Of a stretch of 64,000 nucleotides of DNA, positions 11,700-23,674 are shown piece after piece; the stretch's first letter is position 1; every line of letters starts with the position of its first letter. The stretch lies in assembly GCA_004352715.1 (NCBI GenBank), contig SCFE01000001.1, forward strand, positions 3,670,187 through 3,734,186, read 5' to 3'. The stretch is from Hofstenia miamia. Lineage: Eukaryota > Xenacoelomorpha > Acoela. The position numbers and the translations under genes are program-made. Under the pieces are notes generated by a model. The model was not told where the DNA came from. It saw nothing but the letters and a program-made list of their open reading frames with translations, and ran no database searches.

Positions 11700-14600
11700 C
11701 AAATTTTTCAATTTGTATGCATATAGCTACGAGGCTCTTCTTTGAATTTCACTTCAGAATTATTTGAAACACGGCAAAACCTTTTTTTTCAAAAATTACT
11801 AAATAGCTGGACTATGCCCAAGATCAAGGTTAATAGTTTTGTTAGAAGTTTCTTTGAATCAACCTGTTGTCCAAAATATTGTCTTTATTGCTATATAATC
11901 AATGTCTTTCTTAAAAAATTACCATATCAAATAAAAAACAATTCATCAGATAAATTTTCAATTTTGTGTAAGTTTCCTCATTTAAAAGCTATATTTACTA
12001 TTTAAGAGGTCCTTAGGATACTCCTTTACCTTCGAAAATTTGTTCAAAACTTGTGATCCACTTATTGGATATTAAAAAAAAGAAAATATATTTTCACTTA
12101 AATTTGTAGCAGATAATGCATCTTTAAACAGGTTTCTATGTCAAGTTTGCTGAATGAGTTTATAATGCAATGTGTTGAAGTCATTAGAATTAGAATAAAG
12201 TTAATAGCTGCAGCATGACTTTATAGTTTATAGAGGATATCTCTGATACATATCTCAAAAGTAATAAGGATTTCATGCTTCGAAAGGGATCAGTGTTGTA
12301 AATAGGCTGCGCCTTAGCTGCCATTGTTATTTGGTTTTAGGCAGAAACGTTGACAAATTTACGGTATTTTATTAAATTTTATTTAACTTAAAACTTAGCT
12401 TGAACTCCTTTAGGAAAATGATTTTTTTTGATTGAAATGATCTCTAAAATACCATTTCATTTAAAATTTCAATTCTACATTGCTAAGCTCATGATGGATA
12501 GCATTTTTAATTTTGTATTTTATTAATACTAAAACGTATAGTTTATATTTGAAAGATCTTAATTAAAGCAATGATCACCCTTCCCAATGTCCTAACTGTT
12601 GTAGGGTAGTATAATGCATCAAAAGTTGAGTTTCAATAACAAATACGATATCTTAACATTTATGAGGTACATGTATGATCCCATGATTTATGAGCAATCA
12701 TGGAGATATTTGTAACAAATTCCAATAGTAAATTGTAATTGCAATATTCCATTAATACCTATAACACCGTGCCATAAATTGAAACTAAATTTGCCTTTTG
12801 CAGCACAAATCACTTCTTTGAACTGAGTTTCTGACATATGAATAGATTTAAGTTTATTTGAAATTACACACTAAAATTAATCTTGATATTTTAGCATCGA
12901 GTCAAAGTTCTAAATCGAGCTCCTAGAACAAAGACAGCAATTTAAGTAAAGAGCAACACTTTACTTCTCTATTTCTAAGATTTTTAGCATTAAACTTCTT
13001 AACAATAAATTTTTATTGTTGTACTTCGCTAATGTACTAGTGTACATGTAATTGGTTTTCTTCCATTTCACACTTACAATTTGTTTTAGATTGAAGTAGT
13101 CTCAACTGTTTCAATTTACAGTAGGATAAGGAATGTCTCATGCATATTTCTAGCAATAAGCACATCTATGTTTTTATGAATTGAAAATTTATCCAATCAC
13201 TGTTGTCTTGATAAGGTTTAGTTTCAGGAAATCTAAATAACTAACGTCTCCTTGCTCTTGGACAACCTTAATTTCTGATGTTCATTTCATACATCAGTTG
13301 CTACAATCACCGTGGTATTCAGCTTATAATTGACATTTGATGCAAATGGAAGACAAGTATCAACACTGCTTTTAGACATTGAAAAGTGCAGAACACAAGC
13401 CTGGATGAATGTTTTTAAAACAATTTCTCCCATAGTAAGATAATGTAGGAGGTCTAGAGTGCTCTACTAAAAGTTTATTAAAGTCGTTCTCTTTCAAGCA
13501 AATTTTCTATATTAAGAATACATTGTCAGTCAGCTCCCATTTTAATATATGCACTCATTGTTAATTATTTACGTTCGCCCTAATGATAGTTCTATGGGAA
13601 ATACATGATGTGATACCATTTGTATTGCATAAAATATTCAAAAATTACACGCTAATTTTATAGGCAGAGATTTTTATATTAATATTTAATAAATTATAAT
13701 TTCGAAGTAATTCATCAGTTGCATGTTTCTACTGCGAGCGTAGTATTTGAAGCATTTTATTAAAGGTTAATTGGTGCATGTTGACATTTTTATGCCATTT
13801 CTAATTAACAAGACTATCATTAAAGACTTATAAAACTTAAAATACATACGAATATGTTCTAAAAATATCACCAATTGTGATTTTTGTTTGAGTCATCTGT
13901 AAAAATATATTACATTATTTTATAGAATCAGCTGTGTAATTGGAAAACACTACTATAAAAGCACGATTTTAAAATATTGTTATTACAATTCAAACCCTCA
14001 AAAAAATTTAAAATGACTTCAACTACTATGACTGTGCACCTCCTAACTGGGAATATTCTAGTCACTGTTTTTTAAAATACTATACTTTAAAGTTCCCATG
14101 TTCCTAATCCATTGTTCTTTTACTTAGCACTTCAATGACGTTAAAGAGGGATAATAAGAGCTATATTTAATGGGAGACGTTTAAAGTTAATCTTAAATTC
14201 AATAGCACATGAGCTTTTCTTCTGTCAACATGACCTTTTTGCCTTAACGTTTACACAATCCTTGAATAATACTGTCTTAGTTAGTAGACTTGTCTAACTC
14301 AGAACAAGGGTGCTGTTTATGGTATGGCCTTACATTGCAAGGTGACATTTTTTAGCCATCCATAAGTGACATATTTCAAATTTCGTCCATCCATTATGAC
14401 CATAATGACCATTATGTAAAATATGGTGAGTAATGGTGAAATTACAGGTGATAACAGCAATGTAATAATGTGATTTCAAAAATTTTGCAAAATAAATACC
14501 AAATTGCAAGCTCAATTTAAAAGCAGGGCTTCGAAGCAGGCCCAAATATGAAGCTGCAGTTAAAAGACAACCATTTTTGTGTAAAATGAATTAGTACTGA

Positions 14601-17050
14601 TATCACAAAACACAAGCTATTCACTAGGTTGCGGAACGATTTCGAAATATTCAGAAAAATTTTAAAATATACCAATTATTTTTTGCTTGTTTTCCAATAC
14701 AACACGTTTTATTGGGCGCAAACAATAAAAATTGGAAGCAAATTAATCGCCAGCATTGGCTTGAAATCCACTATTACAAATGGGAAAAAACTTAATCTTT
14801 AGTATTTTTTTACAATCTACCGAAGCTGCTTATGAAACGTTTGCAGCACCTTTATACGTTTTTATGTTATCAAAATTATTTCACCTTTCAATTTTTATAA
14901 ATGAAAGATAGATGACACACAAATTTAACAATTTCCTTAAAATTAAGGAGGTGTGATACATTTTCAGGGTCTATTTTTTCAATATTTTTAAAATTTCGCA
15001 AGCTTTCATCCCGCTTTTGATTACTCAAGTTGATCACAACTGAGATGGAAATCTCAGCAAAAATAATCCTGGTTACGCCCCTGCTAGGACAACAGGATAA
15101 TATTTAAGTTATTTTAGTTCTTGTGATAATTTAAAATATTTTACAAGGGGAACTTTCTGAGTGACCAATAGTTTATTCGTTTTAGCCTTGTAGAACTAAG
15201 CAGATGTGTACATATACATTCTTTTAGAATGCGGAAAATCATAGTAAATACATAAAAAAAATACGTAAAATTTCACATTTTATGCGGACTTTTCAAAATG
15301 CATTGAGAAGTCGTAAGAACTTTAGTCCGTAATGTTTGGCTAAAAGTCAATGACTCGGCCAAGTCGAACGAATTAGAGAAGAGTTGCAATTACCCACCTA
15401 TGCACCGCAATAGAATTTTCTGACCCGCGACCAGACCGCAAAAAATCTACCCCCAAATTAATGCAAATTCACCCATTTTATATTTCACTATGCTCGACCA
15501 AAGTTTGGTTTGTTAGAAACATCTAATATAAACTACATCTACACATTGGAATTTAAAAGCCTAAATTGCGGCTTAGAAGAGTATATGATATTAATGTAAA
15601 ATTCCAAAAGTTTTAATTATATTTTTCAACGAATTGCTCATCATTTATACAAAATTTAGTGCATTTGGATTGACATGTGTGCATTGTTGCACATTAGTCT
15701 GTTTTTTTTAAATTTTTAGGTAATCTTTTCCAATAGCTCGAGCCAACCAAACGTATTTTAAGACCCTTTGCAATACCTAAAATATTTATTTAACAACTAG
15801 GCATAAAATATCTCAATACATGATACAACTCAAAATTATTTCGCCAATTACAAATTAATCAATTCTCCGCATAGCCACAGGATTAAAATTATTCACAATT
15901 TTAATTATTTTCAGTCTGAGTGATGTAGCTTTGTACATTTTCTTAGCGATTTCGCAGACGAAGGCTTGAATTCTTATGGGAAATAGTGTTAATTCTATCA
16001 GTTGAATAATTACAACGATAGCATAAATATAATGCGCACTATTTATAGAATTAGTGAGCGTTGTTTGCTTAATAAGTCTATTTCATTCTATTTATAATTT
16101 TAAGTTAATAAAATTTTGTAATATCCGAATGACAGTTGCTCTATTAAGCTTATTGATGCTTCAGAGTAGAAAAGTGTCAATTGCATTTAAATTATAAATT
16201 TATCAACCATAGATTTTCAATATTAGCGCGACTTTTGCAAGTTATACTTTCAATCAAAATGAATTATATAATACTAAAGAAATTCCCTGTTACTAAACTA
16301 TTTGAACTAGAATTAGCGTTGTCATAATTCCGAAATTGCAAACTTAATTTTGAAAGACAAGAGAAAAAATGGACCTTTTGAGATTATTAAGGGGTAAAAA
16401 TATAATGTCGATATCTAATCATACATTATAAATACACAAATGGACAATTCTACGAATTTTTTCAAATTCTCTTATAACTCACGAACTAATTAACAAATAC
16501 TTAAAATCAGAAAGCATTACAAGATAGAGAATTGTCTCCTCTTTCTTTTTCTTTGTTAATTCAAGATCTGTCTTTAACCCTTGTCGGCACGCCTGAATAT
16601 TTGCTGGTAGTTGTTGTTTCCATGGACATTAAACCGACATATTATTTAAATTTTAGGTATAGTAAGAATTGGAACGGTTATACAAACATCTAGCAAACTT
16701 ATGATAAAAAGAATTATATCATGTTTGCTAAACAATGATTAGGTTTTTGCAATTTTTTTGTGTTATAAGATATATTATATTTACTTAAATAACGAGTTTG
16801 ATTAACAATTGCTTTGAAATATTTTGCAAATGTTCTTGAAACAGGTCAGCAGAGGATGTCTTTTATCATCAAACCCGTCTGGTGGTGAAAGTTACTCTAT
16901 TACTACAAAAATGTTGTTCGATAAGCTGAAACAGGGATACCTTATAAACAAGTCCTGATTCATTGCTACATTACACAAATGTCAGTGATATTGGACTTTA
17001 TCTAGAACATTTTATCATTAACATGTTTCTAGTGTTTTTTATTAAGGCTT
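11700..17050. other. AT-rich DNA, nothing assignable
   Basis: No gene or RNA recognised. A single hAT-like terminus lies at 15068-15083 (listed separately). Short tandem CCATTATGAC-like words occur near 14390-14415. Confidence 0.55.
15068..15083 (-). repeat. Possible solo hAT-type terminus
   Basis: The minus strand reads CAGGGGCGTAACCAGG, a typical form of the CAG-N-GGCG termini of animal hAT elements; compare the paired CAGTGGCGTAC ends at 56575 and 58095. No partner end or duplicated 8-mer (CTAGGACA follows it) was found upstream, so it may be a decayed or truncated copy. Confidence 0.25.
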
Positions 17051-17054
17051 TTTT

Positions 17055-17245
17055 AGAGTTTCGCGGAACTGGTACTGGGAACGACAACAAAACAGAATAC
17101 ACGGGATGGAACTAGTATGAAAAAAAGATGTCCAGTACTTGAGTCAGCGAGACCGTGACCCTGTCTCAAGAAATAGGAATAGCAGCTTGCCTTAAATTTC
17201 AATACAAGAGGGAACAAATATGGGATCAGGATCAAAGATTCATGT
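17055..17245. repeat. GC-richer island, possible old repeat
   Basis: Carries words such as ACTGGTACTGGGAACGAC and CACGGGATGGAACTAG that loosely resemble the island at 33085-33295 (GTACTGGACCGGGAC, GGGACACATGGGATG). The minus-strand 65-codon frame has no recognised similarity. It is presented as a repeat only because of this shared wording. Confidence 0.25.
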
Positions 17246-17259
17246 TCCAACAGATCTCT

Positions 17260-18668
17260 TGCTTTCTTTTTTTGTAGTTTTTGTATATTATAGTAGAATG
17301 AATCTCAATTTATCAATTACAATACATTAGCAATTCAAAATGATGAAACTTAAGTGAAGTTTGTTTTTAATTATGTTAAATGCATTACTGTGATTTAAGA
17401 CTGTGTTAAAAAATTTTAACGTGAAGCTAAATGGTGGACAGATATAGTATACATGCACGTAGTGAAGGTCACGAAATACCGTAAGTCAAAGTTCAAAATT
17501 TTTCCATTTTATTGACGCGAAAGTTATTGATAGTTTCCATGTGTCTTTCTCCGAAATGTTTTATCTGCTAAGCTAACCTGACCCAATCTTCATTTACTTT
17601 GTTGCTTCAAAAATATAAATTACTATTCTAAAGCAAAACTTAAAGAATCCACAAGATTTGTCATCAAAATATGAAAGAATTCTTACAGGTATTCTGTAGA
17701 AAATTTTAAGTCTACACCAAATGTGTCCGTTTTTCATTATTGGAGGCAAAGAATTATGTAGTTTTGAATTAATAGAGATGAATGTACTACAGCTAATACA
17801 AGTTTTTGCTACATTATTAAAGTATTAAAGTAATTCGTACTTTTATTGATATGATGGTTAATAATTGAAAGTGAACTTATACAAATATGAAAAAAATTAC
17901 AAAATGGGGTCGATCCTCATCTATATTTATAAAAACCACGTCATCTATTTCTTTTAATTGCTCTAAGTTTATACACACCTTAAGTATTGCGCTGCTGATT
18001 TTTCTTAATAAATTAATTATGTATATACCAGAGTGTAGCACACAAATAATTAACTTTCTCATCAATATAACAAATATTTAGCAAAAAGATAGTGCAGAAT
18101 TAAATATTTAAGCACGAGCAAATATGTATTGAAATTTTAAATGACATGTAAAAAAAGTTTACCAAATCTTCATAACTGCAAGGGAAGTGTTGAAAACCTT
18201 CTCCAAAACTACGCAAATCATTCTTACACATTAGGATGTTTCACAACCGATGAATGAATAGCGCGGAATAACTGAGCTATATGCGATGGGAAACACTGCT
18301 TTGCGAATTAAAAACTACTTATTTCCGCGTAATTGACAAGCGGTTGCGAAAAACCCGCCTCCTCTTAAATGCATTAAAAGAAAATTGTACTTGTTAATTT
18401 ACTTCTTTAAATGGGCAAATGATAAAATCTTTGAGAGATTTAAACTCATATGCATGTAACATCTGTTAATTAACTAATGTTAATTGATTGGTGTGCTAAA
18501 AATTATTCAAACAGCCAGTTTATCTTTAAAGAAGATTTAAATTTGTTACACTTGAATTGTGAACTAAGTAATAGATGAACTTTCTCCATGCATATATATA
18601 CACAACAAGCATACGTATACAAATATATTGAAGTTGTTGTGAGATTTGAGATACTTGCTTACTATAAA

Positions 18669-18669
<1 letters not shown>
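17260..18669. other. AT-rich DNA, nothing recognised
   Basis: Overlapping plus and minus frames of about 62-64 codons at 17877-18081 are mirror images of one AT-rich stretch and are not supported as genes. Confidence 0.55.

Positions 18670-18700
<31 letters not shown>
18670..18700. repeat. (TA)n microsatellite
   Basis: Pure TA of about 30 bp. Confidence 0.95.
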
Positions 18701-18702
<2 letters not shown>

Positions 18703-18792
18703 TAAAGTGCGTAGATAAGCATGATCTGCTTATAGAATTGCATATTCCATTCATTAATGAGAAAATAATAAACAATCACAGGACACAATCGA

Positions 18793-18862
18793 TGTGTTGA
18801 AATGGAAATTCAGCTTGGGCCGAAAACGGACGTGAAATAATATGTAGGCAACCCCGCCTAAA
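18793..18862. repeat. Dispersed repeat shared with 9.6-9.75 kb
   Basis: TGTGTTGAAAT at 18793 and TGGGCCGAAAACGGACGTGA at 18816 match, in the same orientation and order, the block at 9631-9715 (TGGACCGAAAACGGGCTTGA). About 21 of 25 bases agree over the core. The spacer between the two blocks is shorter here, so one copy carries an indel. Confidence 0.5.
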
Positions 18863-19035
18863 TCGGATCGACCCGGACTAATGAAAATAATCTGATGGTT
18901 GTTATGAAAGAAGTTGTTTTGAAAATATTGAAAATAAACTCTGCTGGAATAAAAAATTAATCATGTATTTTTATGTCTTAGAGTATTTTTCTTTCAATAC
19001 CTGAATTAAACAAAAACTAAACTTAACTTTACTTA

Positions 19036-19497
19036 CGGTGCCATCAATCACTTCGTTCTATTTTTTATTACATATTTGTCATATGATGGATGCATACAAC
19101 AACTCTTTAAGTGAAATTGACAGAAATAATTCGATTCAATGCATACGAATGTCTAATATTTTGACCAATATTATTATAATTTCTAGGGACATTTTTTAAT
19201 GTTCTAACCAATTTTATTGTTATTTTAGTTAAAATTTGAAAGTTAATCCCTCCCATGGTTTAGTGATATATATTATAACGTTTTCTAGGGTTACAATAAT
19301 TTTTGTAGTCCTTTATTTTACCCGTCTCATAAATCAAAATAATCATCTAAATACTTGAAAGAGAAAACCCCATTATTATTTTTGTATTCCTTTATTTCAC
19401 ACATCACATAAATCAGGGAGTTGTCATTTTAACATAATCTATTTTTACTTGAAAAATTACCGGACAACTTATTTAAAATATCACCCATTGACGGCAC
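19036..19497. repeat. Inverted GGTGCC(A/G)TCAAT ends around an 0.46-kb segment
   Basis: GGTGCCATCAATCACT on the plus strand near 19037 is matched by GGTGCCGTCAATGGGT on the minus strand at about 19481-19496. Inside, two similar blocks containing TTTTTGTANTCCTTTATTT (near 19295 and 19377) form an imperfect direct duplication. A short non-autonomous DNA transposon is possible; no target duplication is evident. Confidence 0.25.
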
Positions 19498-19834
19498 CAC
19501 ATAAACATATCTATGTTGACCTCTACATGAACTGTTTGTAGGTCAATACCATTGAGTTATGTATAGTAGCTCTATGGTCAATACCATGAGCTGTGTTGTA
19601 GTATTTCATTATTTTTATTACGCGATAGAAAATATTTACGCTATGCTTGAATCGCGTGCAAGACCGAGTATCTCGGTACACGCCATGAACGCAGAAAAAA
19701 ATAGAGACTACAAAATAAAAACTCCTATATAATAATATTAACAAATCGTATATATTTTCTACTGCAGAATTCCTTATAATATAATTTTAAAATATCTACA
19801 AGGTGCTGGATACAAAAAATCTATATTGGCACTA

Positions 19835-20193
19835 GATACTATGGCGCTGGATAAGGATAAAAAATTTTTTTGGAAAAACCTGAAACTCATACATAAGAAA
19901 TTAGGCCCCTATTCCAAATGCTTAATGTAAAACTTTTTGGACAAAGTGTATAATTCTGGGTTTCCATCAAAAATGAGCTGGATACTATGGAAAATCGCAA
20001 ATCCCATAGTATCCCGTATGTGTGTATATATAGACATTTTAAAATTCCACACTTTTTTTATTTCTACTTCCATTTCGTTTTTCTTGTCAATCTCATCATT
20101 TGATATTCTGTTCTTTACACTATTTATTCATTATTTATCGCAACTGTGCCTGACTATCATCTCTTCTAGTCTGTCCGTTAAAATCCCATAGTA
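19835..20193. repeat. Repeated CCATAGTAT word, one pair forming a hairpin
   Basis: GATACTATGG occurs at 19835-19844 and GGATACTATGG at 19980-19990. The latter pairs perfectly over 11 bp with CCATAGTATCC at 20004-20014 (13-base loop). A further CCATAGTAT is at 20185-20193. The related word GGCGCTGGATA/GGTGCTGGATA occurs near 19802 and 19844. Their function is unknown. Confidence 0.5.
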
Positions 20194-20524
20194 TATTCAA
20201 CTTCTCTTTCTCTATGATTTCTTGTGACATCTGTCCATTTCATTTATCTAATGCTTCTAATACATCTGCATGCTCAATTTCTAGTGTTAATTTACTATAA
20301 GTTCTACTTTGTAATTCTTGAAGCTGTACTCATTTTCTGTCAAATTTTCACATTCAATTCGTCAATTACCTTATAAAGGTATTTCTATTAAGATTGTAAT
20401 TGATAGTTCTTTATGATATGATCACTTACAAATTAAAAAAGTGTCTAACAAGGCATATATTCATGCTATTAAGTCACATTCAATTACAGCTTATTGCATT
20501 GTAAAAAATTTATGAATTGTTGTT

Positions 20525-21180
20525 TTATATGAATCTCTTAACTGATTTTTTAAATTGATCATACTTATTAATTATGTAAGATTCCCTAGGTAAATCAGTT
20601 CAATTTTGCATAGCAGCGTTCAAGAAGGAAGGTTTCATAAAACTACTTCGAAGTTACTCTGTAATAAAAATTGGTGTTAATGAGTGGATTATATTAAACA
20701 ATGTTATTAGAATTTTAAGTTGAATTTGTTGTCTAAGTAAATTAGATATATAATTTTTGCTGCAAGCTTTCGGGGAGCATTTAAACTCGATTCAAAGTTT
20801 TTAAGTCAAATACTAAAAAGTTACGCAAGCAACATACAGAGTGGTACAGAAATAACGCAACTATTTTCAATAAATACTATGCTCTTGAACCACCCTATAT
20901 TAGAGTAGGTCATGTGACTCTTGAGAAGTTTATGAAATAGTTGTTTGATGGCATGAGGTGATCATTGCTGAGACATGAGCAATGTCCTTAATAATAATTA
21001 ATATCTTCTTCATTACATACTTAGCATTATCATTAAATACTAAGCTTGTGTCAAAAGCTATTCCTAAATATTTAAGAGTTGCAAGAGTGGATAAAAAATT
21101 GTGAATAAACTTCAGCACTTTGTTGTAAAGACTATTTGACTTCCTGGAAAAATTTAGAAAGCAAATTGAATTTTTTTCAC
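20525..21180 (-). pseudogene. CR1/L2-type LINE ORF2 C-terminal relic
   Basis: Read on the minus strand in several frames, the segment keeps the order of motifs seen after the catalytic core of CR1/L2-like LINE reverse transcriptases. First KYLGIAFDTSLVF (KYLG at 21062-21073), then an HMTYSN block like the YCN-S-L-L motif. Next comes TLNRV followed by NAPRKLAAKI, corresponding to LQRVQNAAARLI. Then FNLKILITLFNIIHSLTPIF, corresponding to the FKILLLTFKALHGLAP motif, and finally DLPRES with QFKKSVKRFI, corresponding to the NSLP...FKK-x-LK-x-x-L tail. It ends at a TAA (20525-20527). At least three frame changes and internal stops show it is dead. The break after YSN coincides with the mariner-like insert at 20835-20899. 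The N-terminal ORF2 parts (endonuclease, ADD motif) are absent. Confidence 0.7.
20835..20899. mobile_element. 65-bp mariner-like miniature insert nested in the LINE relic
   Basis: Begins TACAGAGTGGTACA and ends, in reverse complement, TATAGGGTGGTTCA (11 of 14 matching), with TA at both outer ends as expected for Tc1/mariner target duplication. It interrupts the LINE relic just after the codons for YSN; reading across the empty site (one TA) continues MLLA in frame, matching the YCN-S-LL pattern of the family. It has no coding capacity. Confidence 0.55.
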
Positions 21181-23623
21181 ATATCTTCCTAAGCTTTTTT
21201 TATTAAATAGCTGAAACAATAAATATCAATGAATGAAAATAATGTAAAATCAATTATGTCATGCATACAATTTTAAACGTTTATTTGGAATGTATGTATA
21301 ATTTAAATGCAGTTTATGAGCAAACGCTGTATTATCTTTAAAATAAAAACGCTAGAACTGTCGAGAAATTAGGATGTGAAGGTTTTATAATAAAAACGCT
21401 TGAATATAAAAATATTGATTTTGGTAGAAACAGCATTATCAATTCCTATAATTTATTTATTCAATTTGAAATATTAGCAAACGACCTTCTGAAAAAATCT
21501 TCCTAGCTCTGCAGTAAGTAACAAATAGCTTAATGCCAAGGATAAGCAACTTTACATGGTTACAGACAAGGACCGCATTAATATGCAGAAATTGACTGGG
21601 GAATTAATTAAAATTGAATTCGGGAAAATTAATCAAACAAACAATTTAATTAATTTGAAAATATTGACTATGTAGTTAATTGGAGGCATTTATAATTTAC
21701 TTTGAAGTTTCATAAAATAGGTTATAATGTAAAATTATTACACAAAATTTTTTTATTTAAGCATTGTTTGTCAGTAACTTTTAAAAGTTTATTTTATTGA
21801 GATATTCAGATTAGCGATGTGCCACTCCAAAACTGAAGATTGGAATGAAAAAGAAAAGTTTTGGTTAGATGCATGAGAATTTTTTAATCGTGCTTCACAA
21901 TTAACACTTTTGCTATGCTAGCCGAACAGGGTATTTCATGCTCATTTTGTAAATTATATATTGATTGCCAAGCACCCAGCTTGCATTGCTTAATGCATAG
22001 TCGATGTAATCGATTCTCATTAGCGATGGCACTTCTCAAAAAATTTGGAATTCGGAACACTAACAGATATATATTTTAATTTAAATGATAAATGTATTAA
22101 TGGTGGTATGGTTGATATTGACATTTGAAAGACAAATACATTCAGTTCAGTGAAGATTATTGCCAGATGCACAGATAAGTATGTAAGAAATTTCCGAAGC
22201 AAGATTCTAAGATTTAAGAGAAATGTATCGATACCATGTTGCTTCTGAAAGTATTTTTAAGAGTATCTGAGTTGTGAAATAACAGCAATGAAATACGTGG
22301 TTAGCACTGTCTTAATAACATTCTCATAGTTATGTGTTCTTCCATATACACTTAATTAGACGATTTATGCATTGTTGTGCTAACTTTGTGTGCACAGAGG
22401 CTCTGTTTTTTTACAATATCATTATTGTTAAATACACCAAGTACCGGTGAAATAGGGAATTCGGACCCATCAAGACCTTTTTCTAGTTCCTCTTCTTCCT
22501 TCATTAACTTACCTCTTTTTCCAGACTGTTATAATTCTACTCCGATTCGGGGAATCTGCTGTTGACTTCAGATCATTTACTCAAATTTTAAAATTTAATG
22601 TATCATTCGATATATTTTTCATTTATACTTATATCAGTCGTCCTTCATCACAGAATAGAAACGGTTTCATAGAATACATTCAAAAAAGTTCGTGAGTAAC
22701 ATTTAGAGACCTGTTAAACCACATTTTTTGTATCACGGTTTACTTCTTGGTCTCGTAACACATTCAATTTTCATTGCACTTCTCGACCCAGGTTGTGAAA
22801 GTGAGATGTGTTGCCGATCGGTTGATCGGCTATTGAAAATAAATATCCTACAATAATGTATATATTAATCAAGATGTACATTGAACAGAGATATTTGATC
22901 TATTGTAGTTGATTAAAACAAAATTGAAATGTAATGGTTTTGTAAACAATTAATATTGAATAATTTGATATTAAATGTATAAGTAGTTCTGTAACAAGTT
23001 TCTTCAAATATTTCAGTCTATAAAATTTCCTCTTAAAGAAGTACAACAACGAATAAAAACTTCAGTAGATTTATTTGTAGCAATATAATCTTATTTTTCT
23101 AAGTATTCTACTGACCCATCAATGGTTATTGAAGAACTTCAGCGAAATATATACATTGCTGTACCGCTGTTTACAGACATTGTAGTAAAAGAGATTTTGT
23201 CAGATTACTTTAGTGTTCAAGAATTCCTTTCAACCAATACTTAATATTTGGCCCACGGTATTTTTGAATAAATATGTATACAGTTGCAATATTTATTCAT
23301 GAAGTTTACATTGAAGCTCTATTTCTTACACAAGAGATATAACATTTTGTAAGAAGCAAGCCGTTACCAAATGACTCCTTGACACTTTTAGTGTCACAAT
23401 AGATTTGAATGGCTTTCAAATAGTTTTATCTTGAGCTTTATATAGGCAATAATCATCATTCACCAGATATTAAGTTGCTTATCAATGTTAAAACTCTTAA
23501 GTTGTTGAGAGATTTTAATGTTCTTTGTCTCCATTGCTTGGAGAGTGCAAATATCTGAACAACATAATTCATAATTTTTCTATTCAGCTATTAAAAGAAA
23601 TATTCCAAATTACTTTAAAATAG

Positions 23624-23628
23624 TATAC

Positions 23629-23673
<45 letters not shown>
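23624..23673. repeat. (TA)n microsatellite
   Basis: About 48 bp, with two CA interruptions at its left side. Confidence 0.95.

Positions 23674-23674
<1 letters not shown>

Noticed and set aside
12287-13360. CAGTGTTG at 12291 and inverted CAACACTG near 13353 as an hAT pair
   Set aside because: Only 8-9 bp agree and the flanking 8-mers (AAAGGGAT, CTTTTAGA) do not match; such short words recur by chance.
19523-19744. 73-codon minus-strand frame
   Set aside because: No motif; the region is composed of short repeats (GTCAATACCAT words) and AT-rich filler.
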